Shown piece after piece: positions 6,213 through 14,786 of a stretch of 18,420 nt of DNA (its first letter is position 1; every line of letters begins with the position of its first letter). The notes below the pieces were generated by a model. The model was not told the origin of the DNA. It searched no databases and saw only the letters and a program-made list of their open reading frames with translations. The position numbers and the translations under genes were made by a program. The DNA comes from DATNIC01 sp035604635 (GTDB taxonomy: Bacteria > Vulcanimicrobiota > Vulcanimicrobiia > Vulcanimicrobiales > Vulcanimicrobiaceae): NCBI GenBank assembly GCA_035604635.1, contig DATNIC010000055.1, positions 1 through 18,420 of the forward strand. The letters are read 5' to 3'.

Positions 6213-7931
6213 GTGCCAAGCCCAGTCCTTCGACTAACGGTGCTTGCCGTTGCAATCGCCGCATTAATCTCATGCAGTTCCGGCTCGTCGAGCTCTACGG
6301 TCCCGCCGAGCAACGCGAGCGTTCCCAGCGGAACGCTCTCCTCATTGTCCCAGATTCAGCACATCATCGTTATATATCAGGAGAACTGGAGCTTCGACGG
6401 GCTCTACAGCAAGTATCCGGGCGCGAACGGCAGTTCGGCCGTCCAGGGCCAGGTTCAGTGGGGGCAAGTCGACGGCAGCGGCAACTGCTCCAACCTTTCT
6501 TATGTGGCGATGACAAACTTCACGATCCAGCCATTGCTCGGGGCAACGAACAACCTCGGACCATGGCCGTGCGGACCGAACTATACTACCAACGGCACCA
6601 CGACCTCGAGCTTCGTGAACGCCGGCGGCTCGAACCCGGATCCGGCCTTCAGCGGCACGTTTGCCGGCGGCGGCGGACTGTCGGCGTCGCAAGCCTACGC
6701 GCTCACGACATTCGATCCGACGAGCACGTTGACCGGCGACATCACGCACGTCTTCTGGCATCAACAACTCCAGATCGACAACGGAAACGTCGAACCGTCC
6801 AACGGTCAGATGGACAAATTCGTCGCGTACAGCAGCAACCCGGGCTATGTGCTCAGCCAATACGATGCGACGAACTTGCCCGAGGGGAAAATCGCGCAGC
6901 ATTACACGATGGACGACAACGCCTTTCATAGCGCGTTCGGGGGCTCGTTCCTCAATCACCAATGGCTGATCTGCGCGTGCACGCCCCAATGGAATCAAGC
7001 ACTGCCGACCAGCAACGTAACGACGTTCGAATCGTACTTCACCCCTGCAACAAAAGCGTTCAACGATGGAAGCTTAACCTCGTTCCCGCTTCAAACAACG
7101 CCGGGCCCGGGGGCAACGACGGGCCAGGTGTGGGACGTCAACACGACGCAGACGGCGAACAATCCGCACGCACCCGGGACTGCCGCCGACCAACTGCTCA
7201 ACCCGATTCCGGCGACCCAAAAGACGATCGGCGATCTGTTAACCGACGCGACTCCGACGATCTCGTGGAAATGGTACTCGGGCGGCTGGAGCGACGCTGT
7301 CGCCAGCGCGACGTCCGCGAACACCTGCTTCCGGCCCTCGGTGAGCGGCGGCGTCACGAATAACCCGCCCTCGAGCGGCGACTGCTTCCAATTCCACCAC
7401 CAGCCGCTCAACTACTACGCCCGTTGGGGCTCGGCAACTCCGGCGAATTGCGCGGCGCCGACCCCGCATCTGTGCGACGAGACGAACTTCTTGAGCGACT
7501 TGTCGGGCCAAACGCTGCCGAGCGTCGCGTTCGTCAAGCCGGTCGGCTACAACAACGAACACCCGAACTACGCAGCGCTGCTCGCCGGCCAAAACCACGT
7601 GCAGACACTTATGGTGGCGATCTGCAACTCGGTCTACTGGGCCAACACCATCGTCATCATCACCTACGATGAGAACGGCGGACGATGGGATCACGTCGTC
7701 CCACCGAAGATCGATCAATGGGGTCCAGGGACGCGCGTTCCGTTCATCATCGCCTCGCCGTACGCGAAAGCGGGCTTCGTCGATCACACCCAATACGAAA
7801 CGGTCTCGATCCTTTCGTTGATCGAAAAGCGCTTCGGTCTCTCCGCCCTGGGGACACGGGACGCGGCAGCAGCGCCCTTTACCAACTCGCTCAATTTCAG
7901 CCAAGCGCCCTTGGCTTGCCAGTCCTCGTAA
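6213..7931 (+). CDS. lipoprotein phosphoesterase (acid phosphatase/phospholipase C family)
   Basis: A 572-residue protein starting at GTG behind GGAGG. The signal peptide ends in lipobox LISC (Cys21), followed by a Ser-rich tether. The body is a phosphoesterase domain of the alkaline-phosphatase superfamily: HIIVIYQENWSFDGLYSKYPG near residue 50, GGSFLNHQWLICACTP in the middle, and YDENGGRWDHV (485-495) with DHTQYETVSILSLIEKRFGL (from 524) near the end. These metal-ligand regions match the branch containing AcpA-like acid phosphatases and non-haemolytic phospholipases C. Family consensus has ENRSFD or ENHSFD; Trp replaces the Arg/His here. It should hydrolyse phosphomonoesters or phospholipids at the cell surface, perhaps for phosphate scavenging. 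The multicopper oxidase gene overlaps its 3' end. Substrate uncertain. Confidence 0.9.
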   Translation: MPSPVLRLTVLAVAIAALISCSSGSSSSTVPPSNASVPSGTLSSLSQIQHIIVIYQENWSFDGLYSKYPGANGSSAVQGQVQWGQVDGSGNCSNLSYVAMTNFTIQPLLGATNNLGPWPCGPNYTTNGTTTSSFVNAGGSNPDPAFSGTFAGGGGLSASQAYALTTFDPTSTLTGDITHVFWHQQLQIDNGNVEPSNGQMDKFVAYSSNPGYVLSQYDATNLPEGKIAQHYTMDDNAFHSAFGGSFLNHQWLICACTPQWNQALPTSNVTTFESYFTPATKAFNDGSLTSFPLQTTPGPGATTGQVWDVNTTQTANNPHAPGTAADQLLNPIPATQKTIGDLLTDATPTISWKWYSGGWSDAVASATSANTCFRPSVSGGVTNNPPSSGDCFQFHHQPLNYYARWGSATPANCAAPTPHLCDETNFLSDLSGQTLPSVAFVKPVGYNNEHPNYAALLAGQNHVQTLMVAICNSVYWANTIVIITYDENGGRWDHVVPPKIDQWGPGTRVPFIIASPYAKAGFVDHTQYETVSILSLIEKRFGLSALGTRDAAAAPFTNSLNFSQAPLACQSS

Positions 7932-9424
7932 GGTTCATCGGCTTGCTCCTGGGCCTGCTCGCGTTCGCGTGCGCGGGTCCAGGAGAGGCCCCAGCCTCGC
8001 CGCTCACCATTCCAAGCCTCCCCGTCATCCCGGAGGTCCACAGCGTCAGCGGCGTTGCTACGCTGACCTTGAACGCCGCGCTCGACCGCACCGGGCGCCC
8101 GGCTTTCTTTTGGGAAGGCCGCGAGATTGCGCCGACGATCCGCGTCCATCCGGGTGATGCGATTCACCTGCACTACGAAAACCGCTTGCCCGAAGTGTGC
8201 GGTCTCGGGTTGATCTCCGACTCGAACCTGCACTTCCACGGGCTCTCGGCTTCGCCGGCAATCCACAGCGACGACGTCATCGCAACGAAGGTTGAGCCGG
8301 GGCGCTCGTTCGACTACGTCGTGCGGATCGGCCGCGATCAGCCGCCCGGTTTGTATTGGTATCATCCGCATCCGCACGGACTCGCCAACTGGGAGATCGG
8401 TAACGGGATGTCCGGTGCGATCGTCGTGGAGGGGATCGCGGACGCCGTCCCACAAGTCGCGGGCTTACGCGAGCAGGTCGTCATCCTGCGCGACATCCCG
8501 CTCGATCACTCGGTCGCGGCAGCGGAGCGGCTGGCCACTCTGCGGACGCAGCCTTCCGCGCCCCCGCCGGCCGACCCCGACGAGGCGGGTCCGCCGTGCG
8601 GCGTCGAGACCGGCTCGCAGCCGACGATCAACGGCTTGCCCAGTGCGACCATCGGAATTCGCCCCGGAGAGCGCCAGCTGTGGCGCATCCTCAACGCCTC
8701 GACGCACCGGCATTTCGTCGTCGGTCTGACCGGCGAGCATCTGCAGCTCGTCGCGCAGGACGGCGTCCCGCTCGCATATGCGCCGCACGGCAGCCCCACA
8801 CTGACCGTTTCTCAAATCATCATCCCACCCGCGGGCCGCGCCGAAGTCGTCGCCACCGGGACGACCGGCCATCAATACCTCATCTCCGAGTGCTTCGATG
8901 CCGGCTCAGGCGGCGACATCAACCCGCAGGATATCCTCGCCGAGACGATCGACGACTCCGGCGCGACGCAGATGACGCGCGTCGCAAAGCCGTTCGGATT
9001 GCGACCGAGCCGCGCGTACGAGTCGATCTCGCCACCGGCGCAATACCGGACGATCCACTTCTCGGAAGACGCGAAGGGCTTTTACATCGACAAACGCGCG
9101 TATAACCCGGCGGCTCCGGCGGCGATCGTCGCACGTGCGGGGACGACCGAGGAATGGACGCTCGTCAACGAGACCGACGAAGTCCACACGTTCCATATCC
9201 ATCAGGTCCACTTCATCGTCGCCGCGGTCAACGGCCGTCTCGAAACGCGGCGCCGCTGGCTCGACGTCGTCGATCTGCCGCCGCGCCGGAGCGCAGACCA
9301 CCCGTCGACCCTAAAAGTCGTGCTCGACTTCCGCGATCCCGTGATCCGCGGGACGTTCCTGTTTCACTGCCACATCGTCGATCACGAGGACGGCGGCATG
9401 ATGGCAAAGATCCGTGTTATCTAA
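7916..9424 (+). CDS. secreted multicopper oxidase
   Basis: A 502-residue three-cupredoxin oxidase with all four copper motifs: HFHG (106-109), WYHPHPHG (148-155), HTFHIH (424-429) and HCHIVDHEDGGMM (484-496). Cys485, His490 and Met495 supply the type 1 copper; the other histidines form the trinuclear centre that reduces oxygen to water. CotA-type laccases, bilirubin oxidases and copper or manganese oxidases share this layout. A hydrophobic N-terminus (RFIGLLLGLLAFACA) is a signal peptide; no twin-arginine is visible. TTG 7916 is favoured since it keeps the Arg before the hydrophobic core and overlaps the phosphoesterase gene by 16 nt. TTG 7943, with AAGG about 9 nt upstream, is an alternative. 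The frame is open back to 7685, but that part lies in the upstream gene. The extra HEDGG Gly and a Pro-rich insertion (212-228) are mild variations. Confidence 0.94.
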   Translation: MPVLVRFIGLLLGLLAFACAGPGEAPASPLTIPSLPVIPEVHSVSGVATLTLNAALDRTGRPAFFWEGREIAPTIRVHPGDAIHLHYENRLPEVCGLGLISDSNLHFHGLSASPAIHSDDVIATKVEPGRSFDYVVRIGRDQPPGLYWYHPHPHGLANWEIGNGMSGAIVVEGIADAVPQVAGLREQVVILRDIPLDHSVAAAERLATLRTQPSAPPPADPDEAGPPCGVETGSQPTINGLPSATIGIRPGERQLWRILNASTHRHFVVGLTGEHLQLVAQDGVPLAYAPHGSPTLTVSQIIIPPAGRAEVVATGTTGHQYLISECFDAGSGGDINPQDILAETIDDSGATQMTRVAKPFGLRPSRAYESISPPAQYRTIHFSEDAKGFYIDKRAYNPAAPAAIVARAGTTEEWTLVNETDEVHTFHIHQVHFIVAAVNGRLETRRRWLDVVDLPPRRSADHPSTLKVVLDFRDPVIRGTFLFHCHIVDHEDGGMMAKIRVI

Positions 9425-9945
9425 GTTATGTCTTGCGCTGCGAGAATGGACATGTCGACGTGGCCGGTTTCGCCGTATTGGTCGACCGCTTTCTTCACGG
9501 CCGCACGGATTTCGTCGAGCGACCGCTCGAGGTCGATCTTCTCCAAAAACGGCTGACGCGCTTTGAGACCGGTGTTCCAGTAGACCTCGCAGCGGTTCCC
9601 TTCGGGATCGTAGAAATAGATCGCCACGGCATTGCCGTGCGTGACGATCATGTCGAACGGGACTTGGCGCTCCTTGAAGCGCTTATAGTAGTCGACGATA
9701 TCTTCGAGCGCGTTGCAGCGGAATGAGACCTGCTGCAGCATCAGCGTCCCGGCAGGAGCCGTGCGGCCGCCGCACAGCAAGAACTCGTGGTGCTCGTCGT
9801 CCGGCCGCGCGCTGAGGAAGACCATCCCGACCTCGTCGTCGCGGTCGGTCTCAATCAATCCGAGGACGTTTTCGTAGAAGTCCTTCATCTTCTCGAGATC
9901 GTTGCAGTGAATTCCGACGTGACCTAGGCGAGCGATCGACGGCAT
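9421..9945 (-). CDS. VOC-superfamily (glyoxalase/extradiol dioxygenase-like) protein
   Basis: A 174-residue protein with paired beta-alpha-beta-beta-beta modules. Module one begins ARLGHVGIHCNDLEKMKDFY and carries EHHEFLL; module two begins LMLQQVSFRCNALEDIVDYY and ends FYDPEGNRCEVYW. By comparison with type I extradiol dioxygenases the metal ligands would be His9, position 72 and Glu120; position 72 is Gln, where XylE-type enzymes have His (LHHVSF). This may be a subfamily trait with a different metal or reaction. A helical tail follows residue 125. It is the last gene of the aconitase operon, 21 nt after the FAH-family gene, and its stop interlocks with that of the multicopper oxidase. Fold certain, reaction unknown. 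Confidence 0.9.
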   Translation of the reverse strand: MPSIARLGHVGIHCNDLEKMKDFYENVLGLIETDRDDEVGMVFLSARPDDEHHEFLLCGGRTAPAGTLMLQQVSFRCNALEDIVDYYKRFKERQVPFDMIVTHGNAVAIYFYDPEGNRCEVYWNTGLKARQPFLEKIDLERSLDEIRAAVKKAVDQYGETGHVDMSILAAQDIT

Positions 9946-9966
9946 GACGGCGTTCCCCTTTCGTTG

Positions 9967-10869
9967 TTATTTCTGCGCGGCTCCGACCGCGGCGCCGTTC
10001 TGGCTTGCGGTCACCGGTGAGACGACTTTGTTGCGAAGCACTCCGATCTTTTCGACTTCGACTTCGACGACATCACCGTCGACGAGACGGACGGGTGGAT
10101 TGCGCGTGAACCCGACGCCGGCCGGCGTCCCGGTCGCAATGATATCGCCCGGCTCCAAGGTCATGAAACTCGTGATGAACGCGATCGTGTGTGCGACGCT
10201 GAAGATCATCAGGCGCGTGTTGTCGTTCTGCAGCTCTTGGCCGTTGACGCGCGTCTTGAGCTGCAAGTTCTGCGGATCGCCGACCTCGGCGGCCGGGACG
10301 ATCCCGGGGCCCATCGGGGCGAACGTATCGATCGCCTTGCCGGGCGCCCACTGCGAGGTCTGCATCTGCATATCCCGTGCACTCACGTCGTTGAAGCACG
10401 CATAGCCGGCGACATATGAAAGCGCGTCCTTCTCCGCCACGTCGCGGGCGCGCTTGCCGATGATCACGGCGAGTTCGACTTCGTAGTCGACCTTGTTCGC
10501 GGCGACCGCCGGGACGACGATGTCGTCCTGAGGGCCGATCAGAGAGTTGCGGTATTTCGGAAATAAAATGGGAGCCGGTGGAAGCTTGAGGCCCGCCTCA
10601 TCGGCATGCGCCTTGTAGTTGAGGCCGAGGCAGATGATCTTGTCCGGATCGGGGATCGGCGGCCCGAGCCGGACCGAGGCGAGCGTCACGGCGTCGGCGC
10701 CGGCCAGCGCTTTCTTCGCATCGGTGAGCAGCGCGCCGACCATGCCGTTCGAGATGATCGCACGAACGCTGGACGGATAACGGCCCGCCTTTTCAGCATC
10801 GATGAGCTTCCCCGCGTCAGCGACGCCCGCGCGCCAGTCATTGCCGGACCGGTAACTAACCAAATACAT
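9967..10869 (-). CDS. fumarylacetoacetate hydrolase (FAH) family protein
   Basis: A 300-residue enzyme of the FAH superfamily, which cleaves C-C bonds or decarboxylates beta-dicarbonyl acids using Mg2+ or Mn2+. An N-terminal small domain (to about 75) is followed by the catalytic mixed beta roll: CLGLNYKAHADE (80-91), KVDYEVELAVIIGK (126-139; Glu130 and Glu132), FNDVSARDMQ (159-168; Asp161) and the end motif LEPGDIIATGTPAGVGF. All three metal ligands are present. Relatives include fumarylpyruvate hydrolase, acylpyruvases and oxaloacetate decarboxylases. Next to aconitase, an oxaloacetate or acylpyruvate role is attractive; next to the VOC gene, a ring-cleavage product hydrolase is possible. 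Neither is proven. GGGGAG lies about 7 nt before ATG 10869 and overlaps the aconitase stop region, so tight coupling is likely. Confidence 0.93.
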   Translation of the reverse strand: MYLVSYRSGNDWRAGVADAGKLIDAEKAGRYPSSVRAIISNGMVGALLTDAKKALAGADAVTLASVRLGPPIPDPDKIICLGLNYKAHADEAGLKLPPAPILFPKYRNSLIGPQDDIVVPAVAANKVDYEVELAVIIGKRARDVAEKDALSYVAGYACFNDVSARDMQMQTSQWAPGKAIDTFAPMGPGIVPAAEVGDPQNLQLKTRVNGQELQNDNTRLMIFSVAHTIAFITSFMTLEPGDIIATGTPAGVGFTRNPPVRLVDGDVVEVEVEKIGVLRNKVVSPVTASQNGAAVGAAQK

Positions 10870-10880
10870 TTCGTTCTCCC

Positions 10881-13604
10881 CTATGCCGATTTGTGGAGTT
10901 GACGCAGGACGTACTGCATGATCCCGCCATGGCGGTAGTAGTCCGCCTCGTCGGGCGTGTCGATGCGCACGGTCGCATCGAACGTCGTGGTTTTCCCGTC
11001 GGTCGCCTTCGCGGTCACTTTGACGGTCATGCGCGGACGCAGATCCTTGGCGAGCCCCTCGATGGTGAAGGTCTCTTCGCCGGTGAGCCCGAGCGATTGG
11101 GCAGTCGCGCCTGCAGGATACTCGAGCGGAACGATCCCCATCCCGATCAAATTGCTGCGGTGGATACGCTCGAACGATTCGGCGATCGCCGCCTTGATCC
11201 CGAGCAGATACGGCCCCTTCGCGGCCCAGTCGCGCGACGACCCTGAGCCGTACTCTTTGCCGGCGAGGATGACGAGCGGCGTCCCGTCGGCTTTGTACTT
11301 CATCGCCGCGTCATAGATCGACATGCGGGCGTTCGCCGGCAGATACCGCGTGACGCCGCCCTCGACTCCGGGGACGAGCGCATTACGCAGCCGGATGTTC
11401 GCAAACGTCCCGCGCATCATCACTTCGTGGTTCCCGCGACGCGCGCCGTACGAATTGAAGTCGACGGGGTCGATCCCGTGCTCGATGAGGTACTTCGCGG
11501 CCGGGCTCGACTTTGCGATCGAACCCGCCGGCGAGATATGATCGGTCGTCACGCTGTCGCCGAGTACCGCGAGGACTCGTGCGCCGACGATGTCTTTCAG
11601 CGGCGCCGGCGTCGCCGGCATCCCGTCGAAGTACGGCGGATGCTTCACGTACTCGGATTTTGGATCCCAAACGTAGCGCATCCCCGTCGGCACCGGCATG
11701 TCCCGCCATTCCTTATCGCCGGCGAAAACGTCCGCGTATCGCGAACGGAACATCGTATCGTTGACGGAAGCGGCGATCGTCTTCGAGATCTCCTCGTTGC
11801 TCGGCCAGATATCTCTTAGGAAGACGTCTTTGCCGTCTTTGCCCTTGCCGAGCGGTTCGCGGGTCAAGTCGACGTCCATCCGGCCGGCGAGCGCGTACGC
11901 GACGACGAGCGGTGGTGAGGCGAGATAGTTGGCGCGCACCTGGGCGTGCACGCGGCCTTCGAAATTCCGATTCCCCGAGAGGACCGCGGCGACGACCAGA
12001 TCGTTCTCAGCGACCGCGTGCGCTACTTCTTCGGGCAGCGGACCACTATTGCCGATGCACGTCGTGCAGCCGTAGCCGACGAGATTGAAGCCGAGCTCAT
12101 CGAGATAGCGCTGCAAACCGGCCTGCGCGAGGTAATCCGTCACGACTTTCGAGCCCGGCGCCAGGCTCGTCTTGACCCAGTGCTTGGTGTGAAGACCGCG
12201 TTCGAGCGCCTTTTTTGCCAGCAGCCCGGCACCGATCATGACGCCGGGATTCGACGTGTTGGTACAGCTCGTGATCGCCGCGATGACGACCGCGCCGTCG
12301 CTGACCTCGGTTGCCGGGCGAGCGGCGACGGCGGTCCCACCGCCGCCTTCCGCCTCCATGCGTTCGACTGGGATGCCGTCGGCGCGGGCCTTCTGCCATT
12401 CGACGAGAGCTTGGTTGAACGCCGACTTCACGTCGCCGAGCGGGACACGATCTTGGGGACGCTTCGGTCCGGCAAGCGCCGGATCGATCGATCCTAAATC
12501 CAACTCGAGGACATCGTTGTAGCGCGCTTCCGGTCCGGACGGCTCGTGGAAGAGCCCTTGCGCTCTCGCATAAGCTTCGACAAGCGCGAGCTGCTCTTCG
12601 CTCCGGCCGGTGAGCTTGAGGTACCGCAGCGTTTGCGCGTCGATCGGGCAGATCGCGACGGTTGAACCATATTCGGGCGACATGTTGCCGATCGTCGTGC
12701 GATCGAAGACCGAAAGATTGGCCAGTCCCGGTCCGAAAAACTCGACGAACTTTCCGACGACGCCTTTCTTGCGCAGCTCTTGCGTGATGCGCAAAACCAA
12801 GTCGGTCGACGTGATCCCGTCCTTCAGCTTTCCGGTGATGCGCACGCCGAGGACTTCGGGGATCAGCATCGTGACGGGCTGTCCGAGCATCGCGGCGGCG
12901 GCCTCGATCCCGCCGACCCCCCAAGCAAGGACGCCGAGTCCGTCGGCCATCGTCGTATGCGAGTCGGTCCCAACGAGCGAGTCCGGATACGCGACCCCGC
13001 CGGCGGTCGCTTCGATTCCGAATACGACTCGCGAGAGATACTCGATGTTGACCTGATGACAAATCCCGGTCCCCGGCGGGACGACGCGGAAGTTGTCGAG
13101 CGCCTGCTGGCCCCACTTTAAGAAAGCATAACGTTCGCGATTGCGCGCGAACTCGATCTTGACGTTCTCGTCAAAGGCTCGTTCCGTGCCGAAAACGTCG
13201 ACCTGCACCGAATGGTCGATCACGAGCTCCACCGGCTGCAGCGGATTGATCCGGGCGGCATCGCCCTTCATCTCCGCCATCGCGTCGCGCATCGCGGCGA
13301 GATCGACGACGACCGGGATCCCCGTGAAATCCTGGAGCAGGACGCGCGCGGGGCGAAACGCGATCTCGCGCTCCAATGGTTTCGCCGGATCCCAGCTCGC
13401 CAGCGCTTCAATATCGCCCTTCGAAACGGAGCGCCCATCCTCGAAACGCAACAGGTTCTCCAAGAGGATCTTGAGCGAATACGGGAGGCGTTTGAGATCG
13501 AAACCGGCTTCCTCGAGCGCACCGAGGCGGAAGTAGCGGTACGAGCGCGACCCGACTTTTAGCGCATCGGCGCTCTCGAAGCTATTGGGCTGGTCGTTCT
13601 TCAT
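10881..13604 (-). CDS. acnA: aconitate hydratase (AcnA/IRP1 type)
   Basis: A 907-residue aconitase converting citrate to isocitrate through cis-aconitate in the TCA and glyoxylate cycles. The 4Fe-4S ligands are Cys447 (ITSCTNTSNP) and Cys513/Cys516 (YGCTTCIGN), with the same 66-residue spacing as human IRP1/cytosolic aconitase. Other signatures are VGTDSHTTMADGLGVLAWGVGGIEAAAAMLGQP, GDSVTTDHISPAGSI and GSGSSRDWAAKG with swivel-domain FERIHRSNLIGMGI. Length and domain order are complete. Start ATG 13604 gives the usual N-terminus leading into SYRYFRLGALEEAGFDLKRLPYSLKILLENLLR. The ribosome binding site is weak, and the gene begins 9 nt after the RNase D stop, so translation probably depends on coupling. 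The FAH-family gene follows after 11 nt. AcnA proteins can also bind RNA when the cluster is lost; nothing here tests that. Confidence 0.98.
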   Translation of the reverse strand: MKNDQPNSFESADALKVGSRSYRYFRLGALEEAGFDLKRLPYSLKILLENLLRFEDGRSVSKGDIEALASWDPAKPLEREIAFRPARVLLQDFTGIPVVVDLAAMRDAMAEMKGDAARINPLQPVELVIDHSVQVDVFGTERAFDENVKIEFARNRERYAFLKWGQQALDNFRVVPPGTGICHQVNIEYLSRVVFGIEATAGGVAYPDSLVGTDSHTTMADGLGVLAWGVGGIEAAAAMLGQPVTMLIPEVLGVRITGKLKDGITSTDLVLRITQELRKKGVVGKFVEFFGPGLANLSVFDRTTIGNMSPEYGSTVAICPIDAQTLRYLKLTGRSEEQLALVEAYARAQGLFHEPSGPEARYNDVLELDLGSIDPALAGPKRPQDRVPLGDVKSAFNQALVEWQKARADGIPVERMEAEGGGGTAVAARPATEVSDGAVVIAAITSCTNTSNPGVMIGAGLLAKKALERGLHTKHWVKTSLAPGSKVVTDYLAQAGLQRYLDELGFNLVGYGCTTCIGNSGPLPEEVAHAVAENDLVVAAVLSGNRNFEGRVHAQVRANYLASPPLVVAYALAGRMDVDLTREPLGKGKDGKDVFLRDIWPSNEEISKTIAASVNDTMFRSRYADVFAGDKEWRDMPVPTGMRYVWDPKSEYVKHPPYFDGMPATPAPLKDIVGARVLAVLGDSVTTDHISPAGSIAKSSPAAKYLIEHGIDPVDFNSYGARRGNHEVMMRGTFANIRLRNALVPGVEGGVTRYLPANARMSIYDAAMKYKADGTPLVILAGKEYGSGSSRDWAAKGPYLLGIKAAIAESFERIHRSNLIGMGIVPLEYPAGATAQSLGLTGEETFTIEGLAKDLRPRMTVKVTAKATDGKTTTFDATVRIDTPDEADYYRHGGIMQYVLRQLHKSA

Positions 13605-13613
13605 GGCCCGCGG

Positions 13614-14786
13614 CTATTCGCCGAAAGCCGGACGCGGCACTCCTTCTTCGTATCCGGCAACGCGCAGTGCGCGGTGCCCGTTCATCGTCTCCCACAGAGG
13701 CTCGAGGACCAGCCGTTCACGCCACGGAACCAGATCGAGCACGGCCCGCAACTCCTCGATGCTCTGCGGCAAATCGCGCGCGACGCGCTCCAGGGTTGCG
13801 CGCGACAACAGCGTCGCAGGCGGCACGTCGTTTTGCGCCGCGATCGCGTTGACGAGGACGGCTAGGAGCGCGACGAACGCTTCCCGTTGCGCGGACAGCG
13901 GACGCGGCGCCTTCGGTGGAAGCGCATCTTCGGGGATCGCCTCGCCGCGCTTTATCGTCTCGATGATCTGCGCACCGAGTTGACGTCGCATGCCGGCGTC
14001 GATCCGGCGCAGCTGACCGAGCTCGTCTTGCGTCTTGGGACGAACGTGTACGAGGCCCGCCATGACATCGTCGGGCAGGACGAACTTCAGCGGTATGTTT
14101 CGTTCCCGCGCAACCCGGTCGCGCAAGATCGCGAGCTCGTTCAAAATGCCGAGCTCACGGCGCGACATGCGCGCGTTGCCCGGAACGCGCAGGTAGAGCC
14201 GGCGCGGATCGAGACGGTAGCGATCGAGATCGACGAGCGCGCGGCACTCCTCGATCGCCCACTCGAGACGCTCGCGCTTTTCGAGCCGCTGGCGCAAGCC
14301 GTCTTCGAGCGCAAACAGATGGCGCACGTCGTCGACTAGGTAGTCGATCTGCTTGGGCGAGAGCGGCCGATGGCTCCAATCGCTGACGGTTTGCGACTTG
14401 CGTAAGCTCACCCCGGTGAGCTCGCGGACGAGATCGACCAGGGAGACCGAGAAGCCGAAGCCGCAAAACGCGGCCGCGACCTGCGTGTCGAACGCTTGCG
14501 CCGGCAGCAGCTCGAACTCGTCGGCGAGGATGCGAAGATCGCCTTGGAGCGCGTGGCCGACGACCTTCGCCTCGGCAAGGGCGACGGCGAGCGGCCGCAA
14601 GTCCTTGACCGCCAGACAATCGATGATCGCGACGCCGTCCTCGAAAGCCAGCTGGATCACCATCAGGTGCGCGGTATAGCTGCGCTCGTTGTGAAACTCC
14701 GTGTCCAGCCCGACGCGCGGCGCAGCCGCTATCCGAGTGCAGACCTCCTCGAGCGCGCCCTGGTCCTCGACGGTCGCGACAGTCAA
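13614..14786 (-). CDS. rnd: ribonuclease D
   Basis: A 390-residue 3'-5' exoribonuclease that trims tRNA and other stable RNA 3' ends. The DEDDy catalytic set is complete: Asp28 and Glu30 (GLDTEF), Asp83 (GHALQGDLRIL), Tyr149 and Asp153 (DYLVDDVRHL). Two C-terminal HRDC-type helical regions follow (about 205-275 and 298-375), as in E. coli RNase D of 375 residues. I start it at TTG 14786, 5 nt after AGGGAG, overlapping the upstream stop as TTGA. The frame is open to 15404, but that part reads through the DedA-like gene in another frame and is Arg/Asp-rich nonsense. E. coli rnd also begins with UUG, so a weak start may be a conserved brake on this nuclease. The aconitase gene follows 9 nt downstream. 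Confidence 0.96.
   Translation of the reverse strand: MTVATVEDQGALEEVCTRIAAAPRVGLDTEFHNERSYTAHLMVIQLAFEDGVAIIDCLAVKDLRPLAVALAEAKVVGHALQGDLRILADEFELLPAQAFDTQVAAAFCGFGFSVSLVDLVRELTGVSLRKSQTVSDWSHRPLSPKQIDYLVDDVRHLFALEDGLRQRLEKRERLEWAIEECRALVDLDRYRLDPRRLYLRVPGNARMSRRELGILNELAILRDRVARERNIPLKFVLPDDVMAGLVHVRPKTQDELGQLRRIDAGMRRQLGAQIIETIKRGEAIPEDALPPKAPRPLSAQREAFVALLAVLVNAIAAQNDVPPATLLSRATLERVARDLPQSIEELRAVLDLVPWRERLVLEPLWETMNGHRALRVAGYEEGVPRPAFGE

Noticed and set aside
5318..6931. 537-codon plus-strand open frame
   Set aside because: It crosses the transporter, the intergenic gap and the phosphoesterase in the wrong frame; composition is Arg/Ala/His-rich like other GC-driven shadows.
7685..7915. 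Long N-terminal extension of the multicopper oxidase
   Set aside because: It lies inside the phosphoesterase gene and lacks any signal-peptide character, while a signal peptide begins right after TTG 7916.
9421..10869. Complete aromatic ring-cleavage pathway from the VOC and FAH genes
   Set aside because: No hydroxylase, decarboxylase or hydratase of such a pathway is present, and the VOC metal site is altered.
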